Positions 29,431-38,456 of a DNA stretch of 64,000 nt are shown here, one piece after another (position 1 is the stretch's first letter; each line of letters starts with the position of its first letter). The notes below the pieces were generated by a model that saw nothing but the letters and a program-made list of their open reading frames with translations, searched no databases and was not told the origin of the DNA. The DNA lies in assembly GCA_020248865.1 (NCBI GenBank), contig JADCGS010000003.1:35004-99003 (forward strand), read 5' to 3'. The position numbers and the translations under genes are program-made. Origin of the DNA: Burkholderiales bacterium. Its GTDB lineage: Bacteria > Pseudomonadota > Gammaproteobacteria > Burkholderiales > Burkholderiaceae_F.

Positions 29431-30083
29431 GGCAGCACCGCCAATCGGGCGAGATCCCGCCCATCGACGCCGTGCAGCCGCACGCGACCATCGCGCAGGA
29501 CGACACGGCCCTCCAGCACGAGCCGCACGCAATGCGGCAGCAGCCGATGTTCCTCGGCCAGCACGCGCGCCGCCAGCGCCTCCTCGGTGTCCTGCGGCAG
29601 CACCGGCACCACGGCCTGGCCGATGATGGCGCCGCCGTCCACCGCGGTGGCAACGAAGTGCACCGTGGCGCCGTGCACGCGCACGCCGGCAGCCAGCGCC
29701 TGCCGGTGCGTGGCCAGCCCGGGAAAGGACGGCAGCAGCGACGGATGCACATTGATCATGCGGCCGCGAAAGTGTTCGACGAAGCGGTCGGTCAGCACGC
29801 GCATGAAGCCGGCGAGCACCACCAGCGCGGGCTGCCAGGCGTCGATGGCCTTCTGCAAGTCGGCCTCGAAGGCCTCGCGCGAGGCGCGCGCGCGATGGTC
29901 GATGACCTGCGCCGGGACACCGTGCCGAGCCGCGACCTGCAGACCCTCGGCATCGGCACGGTTGCTGATGACCCCGGCCACGTGAGCGTCGAGTTGGTGC
30001 GGCCACTGCTGTGCTTCGGCCGCCTGCAACAGGGCGTCGAGATTGCTGCCGCGCCCCGAGATCAGGCAGACGATGTTCTTCAT
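29427..30083 (-). CDS. purN: Phosphoribosylglycinamide formyltransferase
   Basis: PurN transfers formyl from 10-formyl-THF to GAR, step three of purine synthesis. The 218-residue product has the phosphate loop ISGRGSNLDALL, the catalytic Asn-His segment INVHPSLLPSFPGLATHRQA and the Asp in VATAVDGGAIIGQAVVPV. The start at 30083 (MKNIVCLISGRGS) is used because homologues begin there. It heads the three-gene minus-strand operon and is divergent from ribF. Confidence 0.96.
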   Translation of the reverse strand: MKNIVCLISGRGSNLDALLQAAEAQQWPHQLDAHVAGVISNRADAEGLQVAARHGVPAQVIDHRARASREAFEADLQKAIDAWQPALVVLAGFMRVLTDRFVEHFRGRMINVHPSLLPSFPGLATHRQALAAGVRVHGATVHFVATAVDGGAIIGQAVVPVLPQDTEEALAARVLAEEHRLLPHCVRLVLEGRVVLRDGRVRLHGVDGRDLARLAVLP

Positions 30084-30141
30084 GCCATCAATTCTACGGG
30101 CCACCCTCGAAGCAGAGCGCCGTCCGCCGCGACCGCGCTCC

Positions 30142-30147
30142 TATAAT
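30142..30147 (+). promoter_or_regulatory. ribF: -10 box (TATAAT) for ribF
   Basis: There is a perfect TATAAT in CCTATAATCCG about 90 bp before the ribF start, without a clear -35. The heptanucleotide repeat lies between this box and the start codon. Confidence 0.5.
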
Positions 30148-30168
30148 CCGTACCGTCTGGCGGACGTT

Positions 30169-30200
30169 CACCGCTCACCGCTCACCGCTCACCGCTCACC
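30169..30200. repeat. Heptanucleotide tandem repeat, CACCGCT x 4.6
   Basis: Four perfect copies of CACCGCT and a final CACC lie in the ribF leader, 36 bp before the ATG. It is the most regular short tandem repeat I saw in the window. Because it is outside the reading frame, copy-number change would alter leader length, not phase. Confidence 0.95.
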
Positions 30201-30235
30201 ACGCGCCGCGCGCGCCCTGGTTGTCCCGCTGCTCC

Positions 30236-31177
30236 ATGCAGATTTTCCGCAGCACCCCGGCGCCAGCCGACCGCACGGCCACCGCGCTGACGATCGGCAA
30301 CTTCGACGGCGTGCATCGCGGCCACCAGACTTTGCTGGCGCAGGTCGTGGTCACGGCGCGCGCGCTCGGACTGACCCCGGCGGTGATGACCTTCGAGCCG
30401 CACCCGCGCGAGCTGTTCGCGCCGGCTGCCGCCCCGCCACGCATCGCCAACCTGCGCGACACGATCGGCGCGCTCGCCGGCTGCGGGATCGAGCGCGTGT
30501 TCGTGCAGCACTTCCATCACCGCTTTGCGGCGCTGTCGCCGCAACGCTTCATCAGCGAGGTGCTGGTGGCCGGCTGCCAGGCCCGCTGGCTGGCGGTCGG
30601 CGATGACTTTCGTTTCGGCGCACGCCGGGCCGGCGACATTGCCCTGCTGCAGGCGAGCGCCGCCGCGGCCGGCTTCGAGGTCGCGCAACTGCATACCGTA
30701 GCCGAGGAAGGGCAGCGCATTTCGAGTTCGCTGGTGCGCGCGGCCCTGGCCGCCGGCGACCTCGTGCGCGTACGTCAGTTGCTCGGCCGCCCTTACGTGA
30801 TCAGCGGCCGGGTGCTGCATGGGGCCAAGCTCGGCCGCACCATCGGCTTTCCGACACTCAACCTGCGGATGACGCAATCCTGGCAACAGCGCCGGCCTGC
30901 GGCGCACGGGATCTTCGCGGTCCGAGTGCGGGGACTGGGGCCGCAGCCCGTCCTCGGCGTCGCCAGCCTCGGCCTGCGGCCCACCGTGGACGACAGCGGC
31001 CGCTGGCTGCTCGAGGTGCACCTGTTCGACTTCGGCCGCAGCGTGTACGGACAGTTGGTCGAGGTCGAACTGTGGCAGAAGCTGCGCGACGAGGAAAAGT
31101 ACGACTCGGTCGAGCGGCTGCGCACAGCCATCGCAGCCGATGCGGCGCGCGCGCGGGCGCTGCTGCACAGCCGCTAA
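30236..31177 (+). CDS. ribF: Bifunctional riboflavin kinase / FAD synthetase
   Basis: RibF converts riboflavin to FMN and FAD. The 313-residue product has the N-terminal nucleotidyltransferase domain ([16 protein letters not shown] at about 19-34, [34 protein letters not shown]). The C-terminal kinase domain contains [20 protein letters not shown] and [11 protein letters not shown]. The ATG at 30236 places the HxGH motif at its usual distance; the longer frame would include the tandem repeat and promoter. It is followed by ileS, the usual order. Confidence 0.95.
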   Translation: MQIFRSTPAPADRTATALTIGNFDGVHRGHQTLLAQVVVTARALGLTPAVMTFEPHPRELFAPAAAPPRIANLRDTIGALAGCGIERVFVQHFHHRFAALSPQRFISEVLVAGCQARWLAVGDDFRFGARRAGDIALLQASAAAAGFEVAQLHTVAEEGQRISSSLVRAALAAGDLVRVRQLLGRPYVISGRVLHGAKLGRTIGFPTLNLRMTQSWQQRRPAAHGIFAVRVRGLGPQPVLGVASLGLRPTVDDSGRWLLEVHLFDFGRSVYGQLVEVELWQKLRDEEKYDSVERLRTAIAADAARARALLHSR

Positions 31178-31266
31178 ACTGTGGCTGTTGCGTCGCCCGA
31201 CCGGGCTGGCGCACCACCCGTTCAGACACCTCTTGCAGAGCCCGAGGGGGCCAAGGAGTGCCCAGC

Positions 31267-34203
31267 ATGGCCGACGATGCCAAGGGTCGCGCGCCGCAGC
31301 GCAACCCTCCGCGCGAAGCGAAGAAGGACGGCGCAAAGCCCGCCGCCGATCCCAGTACCCGCAAGTACCCGCTCAACCTGCCGGACACGCCGTTTCCGAT
31401 GCGCGGTGACCTGCCCAGGCGTGAGCCGGGCTGGGTCAAGGAGTGGGAAGACAACAAGACCTATGCGGCGGTCCGCGCCGCGCGCCAGCAGGCCGGCGCG
31501 CCGAAGTTCATCCTGCACGACGGCCCGCCCTACGCCAACGCAGCCATCCACCTGGGCCACGTCGTCAACAAGGTCCTGAAGGACATGGTGGTGAAGTCGC
31601 GCTCGATGGCCGGCTTCGACGCGGTGTATGTGCCGGGCTGGGACTGCCACGGCATGCCCATCGAAATCCAGATCGAGAAGGAGTACGGCAAGCAACTGCC
31701 GCGGGCGCAGGTGCAGTCGCGCTCGCGGGCCCATGCAAACGAGCAGATCGCGCTGCAGATGGCCGGCTTCAAGCGCCTCGGCGTGCTCGGTGACTGGGAC
31801 AACCCCTACAAGACAATGACCTTCAAGGCCGAGGCGGACGAGATCCGCACGCTCGGCCGCATGATCGAGCGCGGCTTCGTCTACCGCGGCCTGAAGCCCG
31901 TGAACTGGTGCTTCGACTGCAACTCGGCGCTGGCCGAAGCCGAGGTCGAGTACATCGAGAAGAAGACCCCGGCGATCGACGTCGCCTTTCCGCTGCTGCA
32001 AGAGGAGGAAGCCAGGGTCGCCGCCGCCTTCGGAGTCGCCGTCCTGGGCAAGCCGACCTGCACGGTGATCTGGACCACGACCCCGTGGACCATCCCGGCC
32101 AACCAGGCGCTGAACTTTCACCCGGAGTTCGTCTATGCGCTGGTGGACACCGGGGATCGCCTGTTCATCCTTGCCCGCGATCTGGTCGACTCCTGTCTTC
32201 AGCGCTTCGGGCTGAAGGGGCGCGTGCTGGCCGAGACGGTGGGTGCCAAGCTGGAGCGCGTGCGCTTTGTCCATCCGCTCGCGCAACTGGACAAAGGCTT
32301 CGATCGCGCCTCGCCCGTGTTCCTTGGCGAGTACGTGACGGCCGACGCCGGCACCGGCATCGTGCATTCGTCGCCCGCGTATGGCTTGGAGGACTTCGAG
32401 TCCTGCAAGGCCTACGGGATGACCAACGACGAGATCCTGAACCCTGTGCAAGGCGACGGGCACTACGCCGGCGACTTTCCGCTGTTTGGCGGACTGAAGG
32501 TCTGGGACGCGAATCCGAAGATCGTGGACGCGCTGCGCGTGGCCGGCAACCTGCTGCACGCCGCGCAGCAGGACCACTCGTACATGCACTGCTGGCGCCA
32601 CAAGACGCCGCTGATCTATCGCGCGGCCAGCCAGTGGTTCGTGCGGATGGATGGCGCCACGCGCGAGACCGCCGGCGTGATGCAGACCGAGACGGCGGGC
32701 CAGACGCTGCGCCAGACCGCGCTGCATGCGATCGAGCAGACGGGCTTTTATCCCGGCTGGGGCAAGGCGCGCCTGCACGGGATGATCGCCAACCGGCCCG
32801 ACTGGTGCATCTCGCGCCAGCGCAACTGGGGCGTGCCGCTGCCCTTCTTCCTCAAGAAGAGCGACGCCAGCCTGCACCCGCGCACGCTGGAACTTCTGGA
32901 GGAGGCCGCGCAGAAGGTCGAGCAAGGCGGCATCGAGGCCTGGTCGAAGGCGGGCGTGGAGGACTTCCTGCCCGCAGGGGAAGCCGCCGAGTACGAGAAA
33001 TCGAACGACATCCTCGACGTTTGGTTCGACTCGGGCTCGACGCACCGCACCGTCATGCGCGGCTCGCACAAGGACGATCTGGCCTACCCCGCCGATCTGT
33101 ACCTGGAAGGCTCGGACCAGCACCGCGGCTGGTTTCATTCGTCGCTGCTCATTGGCGCGGCGATCGACGGGCGCGCGCCGTACAAGGGCCTGCTGACGCA
33201 CGGCTTCGTGGTCGATGCGCAGGGCCGCAAGATGAGCAAGTCGCTCGGCAACGGTATCGACCCGCGCGAGCTGGCGGACAAGATGGGCGCGGAGATCATG
33301 CGCCTGTGGGTCGCCTCGACCGACTACTCGGGCGAGATGTCCATTGGCGACGAGATCCTGAAGCGCGTGGTCGAGAGCTATCGCCGCATCCGCAACACGC
33401 TGCGCTTCCTGCTGGCCAACACCAGCGACTTCGACATCGGCCGTAACGCGGTGCCGGTGGAGAAGATGCTGGAGATCGACCGCTACGCGCTGGCGCTGAC
33501 GCGGCAGTTCCAGGCCGAGGTCCTCAAGAGCTACGAGACCTACGAGTTCCACCCGGTGGTCGCGCGCCTGCAGACCTTCTGCTCCGAGGACCTCGGCGCG
33601 TTCTACCTCGACATCCTCAAGGACCGCCTGTACACGACCGCAGCCGACAGCCTGGCGCGCCGTTCGGCGCAGACCGCGCTTTGGCACATCAGCTCCAGCG
33701 TCCTGCGCATCATGGCGCCGTTCCTGTCCTTTACCGCGGAGGAGGCCTTCAAGGTGTTTGCGCCAGGCCAGGGGACGATCTTTGCCCAGACCTACCACGA
33801 GCTTCCCGGCGTGCCAGGGCACGAGGCGCTGCTCGCCAAGTGGGACATGATCCGCGCCGTGCGCGCCGAGGTGCTCAAGGCCATCGAGGCGCAGCGCGAG
33901 GCGGGCCAGGTCGGCTCGTCGCTGCAGGCCGAGGTCGACCTCTGGGTGGCCGGCGAACGTCACGCGGCGGTCGCAAGCCTGGGCGACGATCTGAAGTTCG
34001 TGACGATCACCAGCCGCGCTACGCTGCACCCGGCCGCCGCTGCGGCCGACGAGCGGGTGGCCGTGACGCCCTCGCCGCACGCCAAGTGCGAACGGTGCTG
34101 GCACTGGCGCGCCGACGTGGGCGCCAACGCCGATCATCCGACCCTGTGCGGCCGTTGCGTAAGCAATCTGCTCGGCGCGGGCGAGAGCCGCGCCATTGCT
34201 TGA
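31267..34203 (+). CDS. ileS: Isoleucyl-tRNA synthetase
   Basis: This 978-residue class I synthetase has the HIGH motif in [16 protein letters not shown], an editing (CP1) domain with [16 protein letters not shown], and the KMSKS motif [14 protein letters not shown]. The C-terminal zinc finger is [13 protein letters not shown] with a second CGRC pair. The N-terminal 35 residues are a basic, low-complexity extension ([20 protein letters not shown]). The ATG at 31267 is chosen because upstream frame sequence overlaps ribF. It sits between ribF and lspA, as in other Burkholderiales. Confidence 0.97.
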   Translation: MADDAKGRAPQRNPPREAKKDGAKPAADPSTRKYPLNLPDTPFPMRGDLPRREPGWVKEWEDNKTYAAVRAARQQAGAPKFILHDGPPYANAAIHLGHVVNKVLKDMVVKSRSMAGFDAVYVPGWDCHGMPIEIQIEKEYGKQLPRAQVQSRSRAHANEQIALQMAGFKRLGVLGDWDNPYKTMTFKAEADEIRTLGRMIERGFVYRGLKPVNWCFDCNSALAEAEVEYIEKKTPAIDVAFPLLQEEEARVAAAFGVAVLGKPTCTVIWTTTPWTIPANQALNFHPEFVYALVDTGDRLFILARDLVDSCLQRFGLKGRVLAETVGAKLERVRFVHPLAQLDKGFDRASPVFLGEYVTADAGTGIVHSSPAYGLEDFESCKAYGMTNDEILNPVQGDGHYAGDFPLFGGLKVWDANPKIVDALRVAGNLLHAAQQDHSYMHCWRHKTPLIYRAASQWFVRMDGATRETAGVMQTETAGQTLRQTALHAIEQTGFYPGWGKARLHGMIANRPDWCISRQRNWGVPLPFFLKKSDASLHPRTLELLEEAAQKVEQGGIEAWSKAGVEDFLPAGEAAEYEKSNDILDVWFDSGSTHRTVMRGSHKDDLAYPADLYLEGSDQHRGWFHSSLLIGAAIDGRAPYKGLLTHGFVVDAQGRKMSKSLGNGIDPRELADKMGAEIMRLWVASTDYSGEMSIGDEILKRVVESYRRIRNTLRFLLANTSDFDIGRNAVPVEKMLEIDRYALALTRQFQAEVLKSYETYEFHPVVARLQTFCSEDLGAFYLDILKDRLYTTAADSLARRSAQTALWHISSSVLRIMAPFLSFTAEEAFKVFAPGQGTIFAQTYHELPGVPGHEALLAKWDMIRAVRAEVLKAIEAQREAGQVGSSLQAEVDLWVAGERHAAVASLGDDLKFVTITSRATLHPAAAAADERVAVTPSPHAKCERCWHWRADVGANADHPTLCGRCVSNLLGAGESRAIA

Positions 34204-34218
34204 AGGCGAAAGACCGGG

Positions 34219-34719
34219 ATGCCCTGGAGCAAGCACAAGTCGTGGTGGCAGAAACTCCTGCCCTGGGTGGGGGTGGCCATCGCCATCGTCCTGCTCGACC
34301 AGGCCACCAAGCTGACCATCGAGCGGATGTTCGACTACGGTGACGTGCGTCCGGTCACCAGCTTTTTCAATCTGGTGCTCACCTACAACAAGGGCGCGGC
34401 GTTTTCGATACTCGCCAACGCGAGCGGCTGGCAGGATGAGTTCCTGACCTGGGTCGGCATCGGCGCGTCGCTGTTCATCCTCTACCTGCTGGCGCGGCAC
34501 GGCACGCAGAAACTGTTCTCGCTGTCGCTGGCGCTCATTCTCGGCGGTGCGATCGGCAACGTGATCGACCGCATCGCCTATGGCCACGTGATCGACTTCC
34601 TCGACTTTCACTACGCCGGCTGGCACTGGCCCGCGTTCAACGTGGCCGACAGCGCCATCGTCGCCGGTGCTGCGCTGCTCATACTCGACGAGCTGCTGCG
34701 GGTACGCCGGTCGAAGTAG
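34219..34719 (+). CDS. lspA: Lipoprotein signal peptidase II
   Basis: LspA is an inner-membrane aspartyl protease that removes prolipoprotein signal peptides. The 166-residue product has four hydrophobic helices and the motifs [42 protein letters not shown] and [11 protein letters not shown]. The catalytic aspartates should be Asp126 and Asp144. It lies 15 bp after ileS, the classic ileS-lspA pair. A substrate in this window could be the lipoprotein gamma-glutamyltransferase at 61223. Confidence 0.97.
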   Translation: MPWSKHKSWWQKLLPWVGVAIAIVLLDQATKLTIERMFDYGDVRPVTSFFNLVLTYNKGAAFSILANASGWQDEFLTWVGIGASLFILYLLARHGTQKLFSLSLALILGGAIGNVIDRIAYGHVIDFLDFHYAGWHWPAFNVADSAIVAGAALLILDELLRVRRSK

Positions 34720-34736
34720 GCGGCACACAACGCGCG

Positions 34737-35504
34737 ATGACGCCCACCGTCTGGGACTATTCGGGCGTCGTCGCCGCGGCCTATGACCGCTTCTTCGGTG
34801 CCGAGCCGTACTTCGACCAGGCGTTCTACGCCGCGCGTCTGACCGCGGCCGGCGGCTGCGCCCTGGAGCTGGCCTGCGGCACCGGTCGGCTGCTGCTGCC
34901 GCTGCTGCGCGACGGGTTCGCGGTCGAGGGGCTCGACACCTCCCCCGACATGCTGGCCATCCTGCGGCGCAAGGCGAGCGGGCTGCGGCTGCAGCCGACG
35001 CTGCACCTGCGGCCGATGCAGGACTTTCACCTGCCCGAGCGCTTTGCAGCCATCTTCTGCGCGGTCAACAGCTTCCAGATCCTGGTGCGGGACGAAGAGA
35101 TCGCCGCCGCGCTCGGCTGCTGCCTGGCAGCGCTGCGGCCCGGCGGCGAGCTCATCCTCACCGTGGCCGACCGGCCGGCGCGCTGGACGCGCCGCTGGCG
35201 CGAGCGCCGTCGCGTCACGCTGGACGATGGCGCCGGCGTGGTGATCCACGACCGCACCGCCGCGCATCCCGCAGCACCCTGCTGGCGCTGGGATCTGCGC
35301 TGGCGCATCCGCCGTGCCGGGCACATCGAGGAGTTCGTGCAGCCGTTCGAACTGCGCGACTACGGCCTGACCGACCTGCCGGCGCTGCTGCGGGCCGCCG
35401 GCTTCGAGGCCGTGCAGGAGCGGCGTGGATATACTGAGTCGGGCGCCACCGATTCCGCAATGGGCGGCCAGCGAATCGTTTTCGCGCGGCGACCGCGGGT
35501 TTAG
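34737..35504 (+). CDS. Class I SAM-dependent methyltransferase
   Basis: This 255-residue protein has a Rossmann-fold methyltransferase core: motif I ALELACGTGRLLLPLL near residues 40-55, an acidic strand end GLDTSPDML, and IFCAVNSFQIL for motif IV. The closest type is the Methyltransf_25/UbiE-like group, and the substrate is not predictable. It sits between lspA and coaBC on the same strand with 17-bp and 3-bp gaps, so it is probably in the operon. It is not a usual member of this cluster. Confidence 0.82.
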   Translation: MTPTVWDYSGVVAAAYDRFFGAEPYFDQAFYAARLTAAGGCALELACGTGRLLLPLLRDGFAVEGLDTSPDMLAILRRKASGLRLQPTLHLRPMQDFHLPERFAAIFCAVNSFQILVRDEEIAAALGCCLAALRPGGELILTVADRPARWTRRWRERRRVTLDDGAGVVIHDRTAAHPAAPCWRWDLRWRIRRAGHIEEFVQPFELRDYGLTDLPALLRAAGFEAVQERRGYTESGATDSAMGGQRIVFARRPRV

Positions 35505-35507
35505 CGA

Positions 35508-36701
35508 ATGGAACTGGCAGGCAAGCGCATCGTCCTGGGAGTGACCGGCGGCATCGCGGCCTACAAGGTCTGCGATCTGGTGCGTCGCCTGCAGGACGAG
35601 GGTGCCAGCGTGCAGGTGGTAATGACCCGCGCGGCACAGGAGTTCGTCACCGCCACGACCCTGCAGGCGCTCAGCGGTCAGCCGGTGTTCACCGACCAGT
35701 GGGGCGCCGAAGGCGCGAAAGTCGGTAATGCCATGCCGCACATCGACGTCTCGCGTGCGGCCGACGCTGTGGTGGTCGCGCCGGCCTCGGCCCACTTCAT
35801 CGCCAAGACCGCGCAGGGGCTGGCCGACGACCTGCTCTGCACGCTGGTGCTGGCGCGCCGCTGCCCGCTGCTGGTGGCGCCGGCCATGAACGTCGAGATG
35901 TGGAGCAATCCGGCCACGCAGCGCAACGTGCAGCAGCTGAAGGCCGACGGCATCGAGATCCTCGGCCCCGGCGTGGGTGACCAGGCCTGTGGCGAGACCG
36001 GTGCCGGCCGCATGCTCGAGCCGCAGGAATTGCTGGAAGACATCATCGCCTTCTTCCAGCCCAAGCTGCTGCAGGACAAGCGGGTCCTGGTGACGGCCGG
36101 CCCGACCTTCGAGCCGATCGACCCGGTGCGTGGCATCACCAATCTGTCGAGCGGGAAGATGGGCTTCGCGATGGCGCGTGCGGCCCGGGAGGCCGGTGCC
36201 AAGGTGACGCTGATTGCGGGGCCGACCACGCTGCCGACACCGCGCGGCGTGCGCCGCCTGGACGTGCGCACCGCACGCGAGATGCACGACGACGTCATGT
36301 CCTACGTGAACCACGCCCAGGTCTACATCGGCGTGGCTGCGGTGGCCGACTGGCGCGTGCAGCCGGCCGCGCAGAAGCTGAAGAAGAGCCTGGGCCAGCC
36401 GACGCTGGTGTTCGAGCCGAATCCGGACATTCTGGCCAGCGTGGCTGCGCTGCCCAGCCCGCCGTTTACCGTCGGCTTTGCCGCCGAGACCGACGACGAG
36501 GTGGCGTACGCGCGTGGCAAGCTGAAGGCCAAGCGGCTGTCGATGATCGTGGCCAACCGGGCGCAGGACATTCTGAGTGCCGACGACGGCGAGCTCACCG
36601 TCGTCGATGCCGAGGGCGCCACGCCGTTGCAGCGCGCCAGCAAGCTCACGCAGGCGCGGCGCATCATTGCCGCCATCGCCCAGCGACTGGGCGCAGACTG
36701 A
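35508..36701 (+). CDS. coaBC: Bifunctional phosphopantothenoylcysteine decarboxylase / synthetase
   Basis: CoaBC makes 4'-phosphopantetheine from phosphopantothenate and cysteine in CoA synthesis. The 397-residue product has the FMN-dependent CoaC domain: GVTGGIAAYK, the active His in MPHIDVSRAAD, APAMNVEMW, and Cys161 in GDQACGETGAGRM. The CoaB domain begins VTAGPTFEPIDPVRGITNLS. Its stop codon TGA (36699-36701) lies inside the first five bases of the palindromic element that follows, so the element may have supplied the stop. Confidence 0.96.
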   Translation: MELAGKRIVLGVTGGIAAYKVCDLVRRLQDEGASVQVVMTRAAQEFVTATTLQALSGQPVFTDQWGAEGAKVGNAMPHIDVSRAADAVVVAPASAHFIAKTAQGLADDLLCTLVLARRCPLLVAPAMNVEMWSNPATQRNVQQLKADGIEILGPGVGDQACGETGAGRMLEPQELLEDIIAFFQPKLLQDKRVLVTAGPTFEPIDPVRGITNLSSGKMGFAMARAAREAGAKVTLIAGPTTLPTPRGVRRLDVRTAREMHDDVMSYVNHAQVYIGVAAVADWRVQPAAQKLKKSLGQPTLVFEPNPDILASVAALPSPPFTVGFAAETDDEVAYARGKLKAKRLSMIVANRAQDILSADDGELTVVDAEGATPLQRASKLTQARRIIAAIAQRLGAD

Positions 36702-36864
36702 GAGGGTGAGAGGCAATCCGACATGCCCGCTGTGACTGCCCAAGGCGCCCCACTCGTCGTTGCAAATGCTCGCCGTAGCCCGAGCTACGGCTGCGCTTTG
36801 CGCCTAGATTGGAGCGCTTTGGGCAGCCCCCTCGGGCACGCCGGATTGCCTCTCACCCTCTGAG
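36698..36864. repeat. 167-bp palindromic element, copy 1
   Basis: The ends are inverted repeats built on AGAGGGTGAGAGGCAATCCG (20 bp perfect, 23 bp with one mismatch). Inside are nested complementary arms: TGCCCG/CGGGCA, CTGCCCAAGGCGC/GCGCTTTGGGCAG (one mismatch in this copy) and CCGTAGC/GCTACGG at the tip. The whole unit can fold into one long hairpin. Copy 2 differs only at the bases matching 36744 (G here, A there) and 36797 (T here, C there). It encodes no protein; the size and structure are like an ERIC/BIME or a non-autonomous mobile element. Confidence 0.92.
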
Positions 36865-36890
36865 CCAACCCGGAAAGGCGCCCGTACCCG

Positions 36891-37325
36891 ATGAACCCCG
36901 CTGGCGGAATCGGCCAAGAGCCGAAGGATGGCGACTTCGTCGCCTATCTGGCGCAGATCGAGCATCGGCAGGTGCGCACCCTTCAAGCCGCGCCGGCGCA
37001 CGCGCCCCCCGGCCTGGGTGCGCCAGCCCAGCCGGGCGCTCGCTCCGGCCCGCTCGACCGGACGCAGGCCGAGGCGCTGATCGAGGCACTCCGGCAGAAG
37101 GCCACCCGTGCCACCGGCCTGTCGCCGCAGCAGTTCCTGGGGGCGTTGGTGCTGGCCTTCGGCGGCCTGGTGTTCATTCTGGCGGGTCTGTCGGCACGGG
37201 ACGGCGCGGTGCCGATTGCGATCGGCGCCTTTCTCTGCTTTCTCGCGTGGCGGCGACTGAGGAGGCTGTTGGCTGGTGGCTCGGCCACGGGCGACCTCGC
37301 CGAGCGTCTCAAGGGCAAGTCCTGA
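36891..37325 (+). CDS. Small hypothetical membrane protein
   Basis: This 144-residue protein is of unknown function. The first 80 residues are cytoplasmic-looking, with a Pro/Ala/Gly-rich stretch at 33-52 and a helix with Leu/Ala. Two membrane helices follow (about 82-100 and 105-120), and then a basic Arg-rich tail. It lies right after the palindromic element, and its TGA overlaps the dut ATG by one base, so it is translated with dut. Codon use matches neighbours. Confidence 0.72.
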   Translation: MNPAGGIGQEPKDGDFVAYLAQIEHRQVRTLQAAPAHAPPGLGAPAQPGARSGPLDRTQAEALIEALRQKATRATGLSPQQFLGALVLAFGGLVFILAGLSARDGAVPIAIGAFLCFLAWRRLRRLLAGGSATGDLAERLKGKS

Positions 37326-37774
37326 TGCGCAAGTTGCCGGTTCGCATTCTCGACGAGCGATTGCGCGGGCACTTGCCGCACTATGCCACCGCGGGCGCTG
37401 CCGGCCTCGACCTGCGCGCCTGCCTCGCGCAGCCGCTGGTTCTGGCGCCCGGCGCCACCGAACTGATCCCGACCGGGATGGCGGTTCATATCGGTGACCC
37501 GCGCTACGCCGCGCTGATCCTGCCGCGCTCGGGCCTGGGCCACAAGCACGGCATCGTGCTCGGCAACCTGGTGGGGCTGATCGATTCCGACTACCAGGGC
37601 CAGCTCATGGTGTCGTGCTGGAACCGCGGCCCGGCTGCTTTCACCGTGCAGCCGCTGGAGCGTATTGCGCAGCTCGTGATCGTGCCGGTGCTGCAAGTCG
37701 AGTTCGACCTGGTGGACGAGTTTGCGGAGAGCGACCGTGGCGCCGCCGGATTCGGCAGCACCGGACAGCGCTGA
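37325..37774 (+). CDS. dut: dUTP diphosphatase
   Basis: Dut hydrolyses dUTP to dUMP and keeps uracil out of DNA. The 149-residue trimeric-type enzyme shows all five motifs: [46 protein letters not shown] and the C-terminal [11 protein letters not shown]. The ATG at 37325 overlaps the stop of the small membrane protein. The coaBC-dut pairing is common in proteobacteria; here a palindromic element and a small gene lie between them. Confidence 0.97.
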   Translation: MRKLPVRILDERLRGHLPHYATAGAAGLDLRACLAQPLVLAPGATELIPTGMAVHIGDPRYAALILPRSGLGHKHGIVLGNLVGLIDSDYQGQLMVSCWNRGPAAFTVQPLERIAQLVIVPVLQVEFDLVDEFAESDRGAAGFGSTGQR

Positions 37775-38378
37775 GCAGGGGTCGGCCGCGCTGGCGCGCC
37801 TGGCCCTCTGGCTGCTGGCGCGCTGCGGCTGGCAACTGCGCTTTTCCGGCCTGCCCGGCCCGAAGGGCGTGCTGATTTTCTACCCGCACACGTCCAACTG
37901 GGACTTCATCATCAGCCTGCTGGCCAAGTGGGCGTCCCGCATGCCGCTGCGCTGGATCGGCAAGGAGTCGCTGTTCCGCGGCCTGACCGGCGCCACGCTG
38001 GGTCGACTGATGCGACTGTGGGGCGGCCGCCCGGTCGACCGCCGCCATTCCAGCGGCGCGGTGGCACAACTGGAGGAGCACATGCGGCGCGAAGCCTGGT
38101 TCTGGGTGGCGCTGTCGCCCGAAGGCACGCGCCGCCGCCAGGATCGCCTGCGCTCGGGCTTCTATCACCTGGCGCTACGCATGCAGGTGCCGCTCGGATT
38201 GGGCTACATCGACTACGCCACCCGCACGGTGGGGGTGGATCAGTTCATCCGGCTCACGGGCGACGAGGCGCGAGACCTCGACCGGCTGCGGCAGGTCTAC
38301 GCCGACAAGGTGGGGCGGCATCCGCAGCTGGCCAGCACGATCGGCCTGCGCGAGCCGAACGAGCCACATGCCGGCTGA
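37737..38378 (+). CDS. Lysophospholipid/1-acyl-glycerol-3-phosphate acyltransferase family protein
   Basis: This membrane-associated acyltransferase has about 213 residues. It has a PlsC-like catalytic motif with histidine and aspartate in [10 protein letters not shown], then [18 protein letters not shown] and LSPEGTRRR, corresponding to motifs I-III of the family. The HxxxxD form (HTSNWD) is intact. GTG at 37737 is the likelier start, overlapping the end of dut by 38 bp; a TTG lies 15 bp upstream. Its substrate within phospholipid metabolism is unknown. Confidence 0.85.
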   Translation: MAPPDSAAPDSAEQGSAALARLALWLLARCGWQLRFSGLPGPKGVLIFYPHTSNWDFIISLLAKWASRMPLRWIGKESLFRGLTGATLGRLMRLWGGRPVDRRHSSGAVAQLEEHMRREAWFWVALSPEGTRRRQDRLRSGFYHLALRMQVPLGLGYIDYATRTVGVDQFIRLTGDEARDLDRLRQVYADKVGRHPQLASTIGLREPNEPHAG

Positions 38379-38385
38379 AGACGAC

Positions 38386-38410
38386 GACGGCAGCGCCAGG
38401 CGCTGCCGTC
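38386..38410. terminator. GC-rich hairpin between convergent genes
   Basis: The stem GACGGCAGCGCC/GGCGCTGCCGTC is 12 bp around one base (effectively 10-11 bp with a short loop). It sits between the acyltransferase (+) and fccB (-) stops. There is no clear T-run on either strand, so it may be a weak or rho-assisted terminator. Confidence 0.5.
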
Positions 38411-38456
38411 ATCGCTCGTGTCGGGACCCCCGGCCGGGCGGCCCGATACCCCTCGC

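Noticed and set aside
30169..30200. Tandem repeat as a CRISPR array
   Set aside because: Units are 7 bp with no spacers and no cas genes.
31222..34728. 1168-codon minus-strand frame opposite ileS and lspA
   Set aside because: It covers two well-defined genes on the other strand; composition and lack of motifs mark it as an antisense artefact.
36702..36864. Protein-coding reading of the palindromic element
   Set aside because: Frames through it only form recurrent tails of neighbouring shadows; both copies are structural, not coding.
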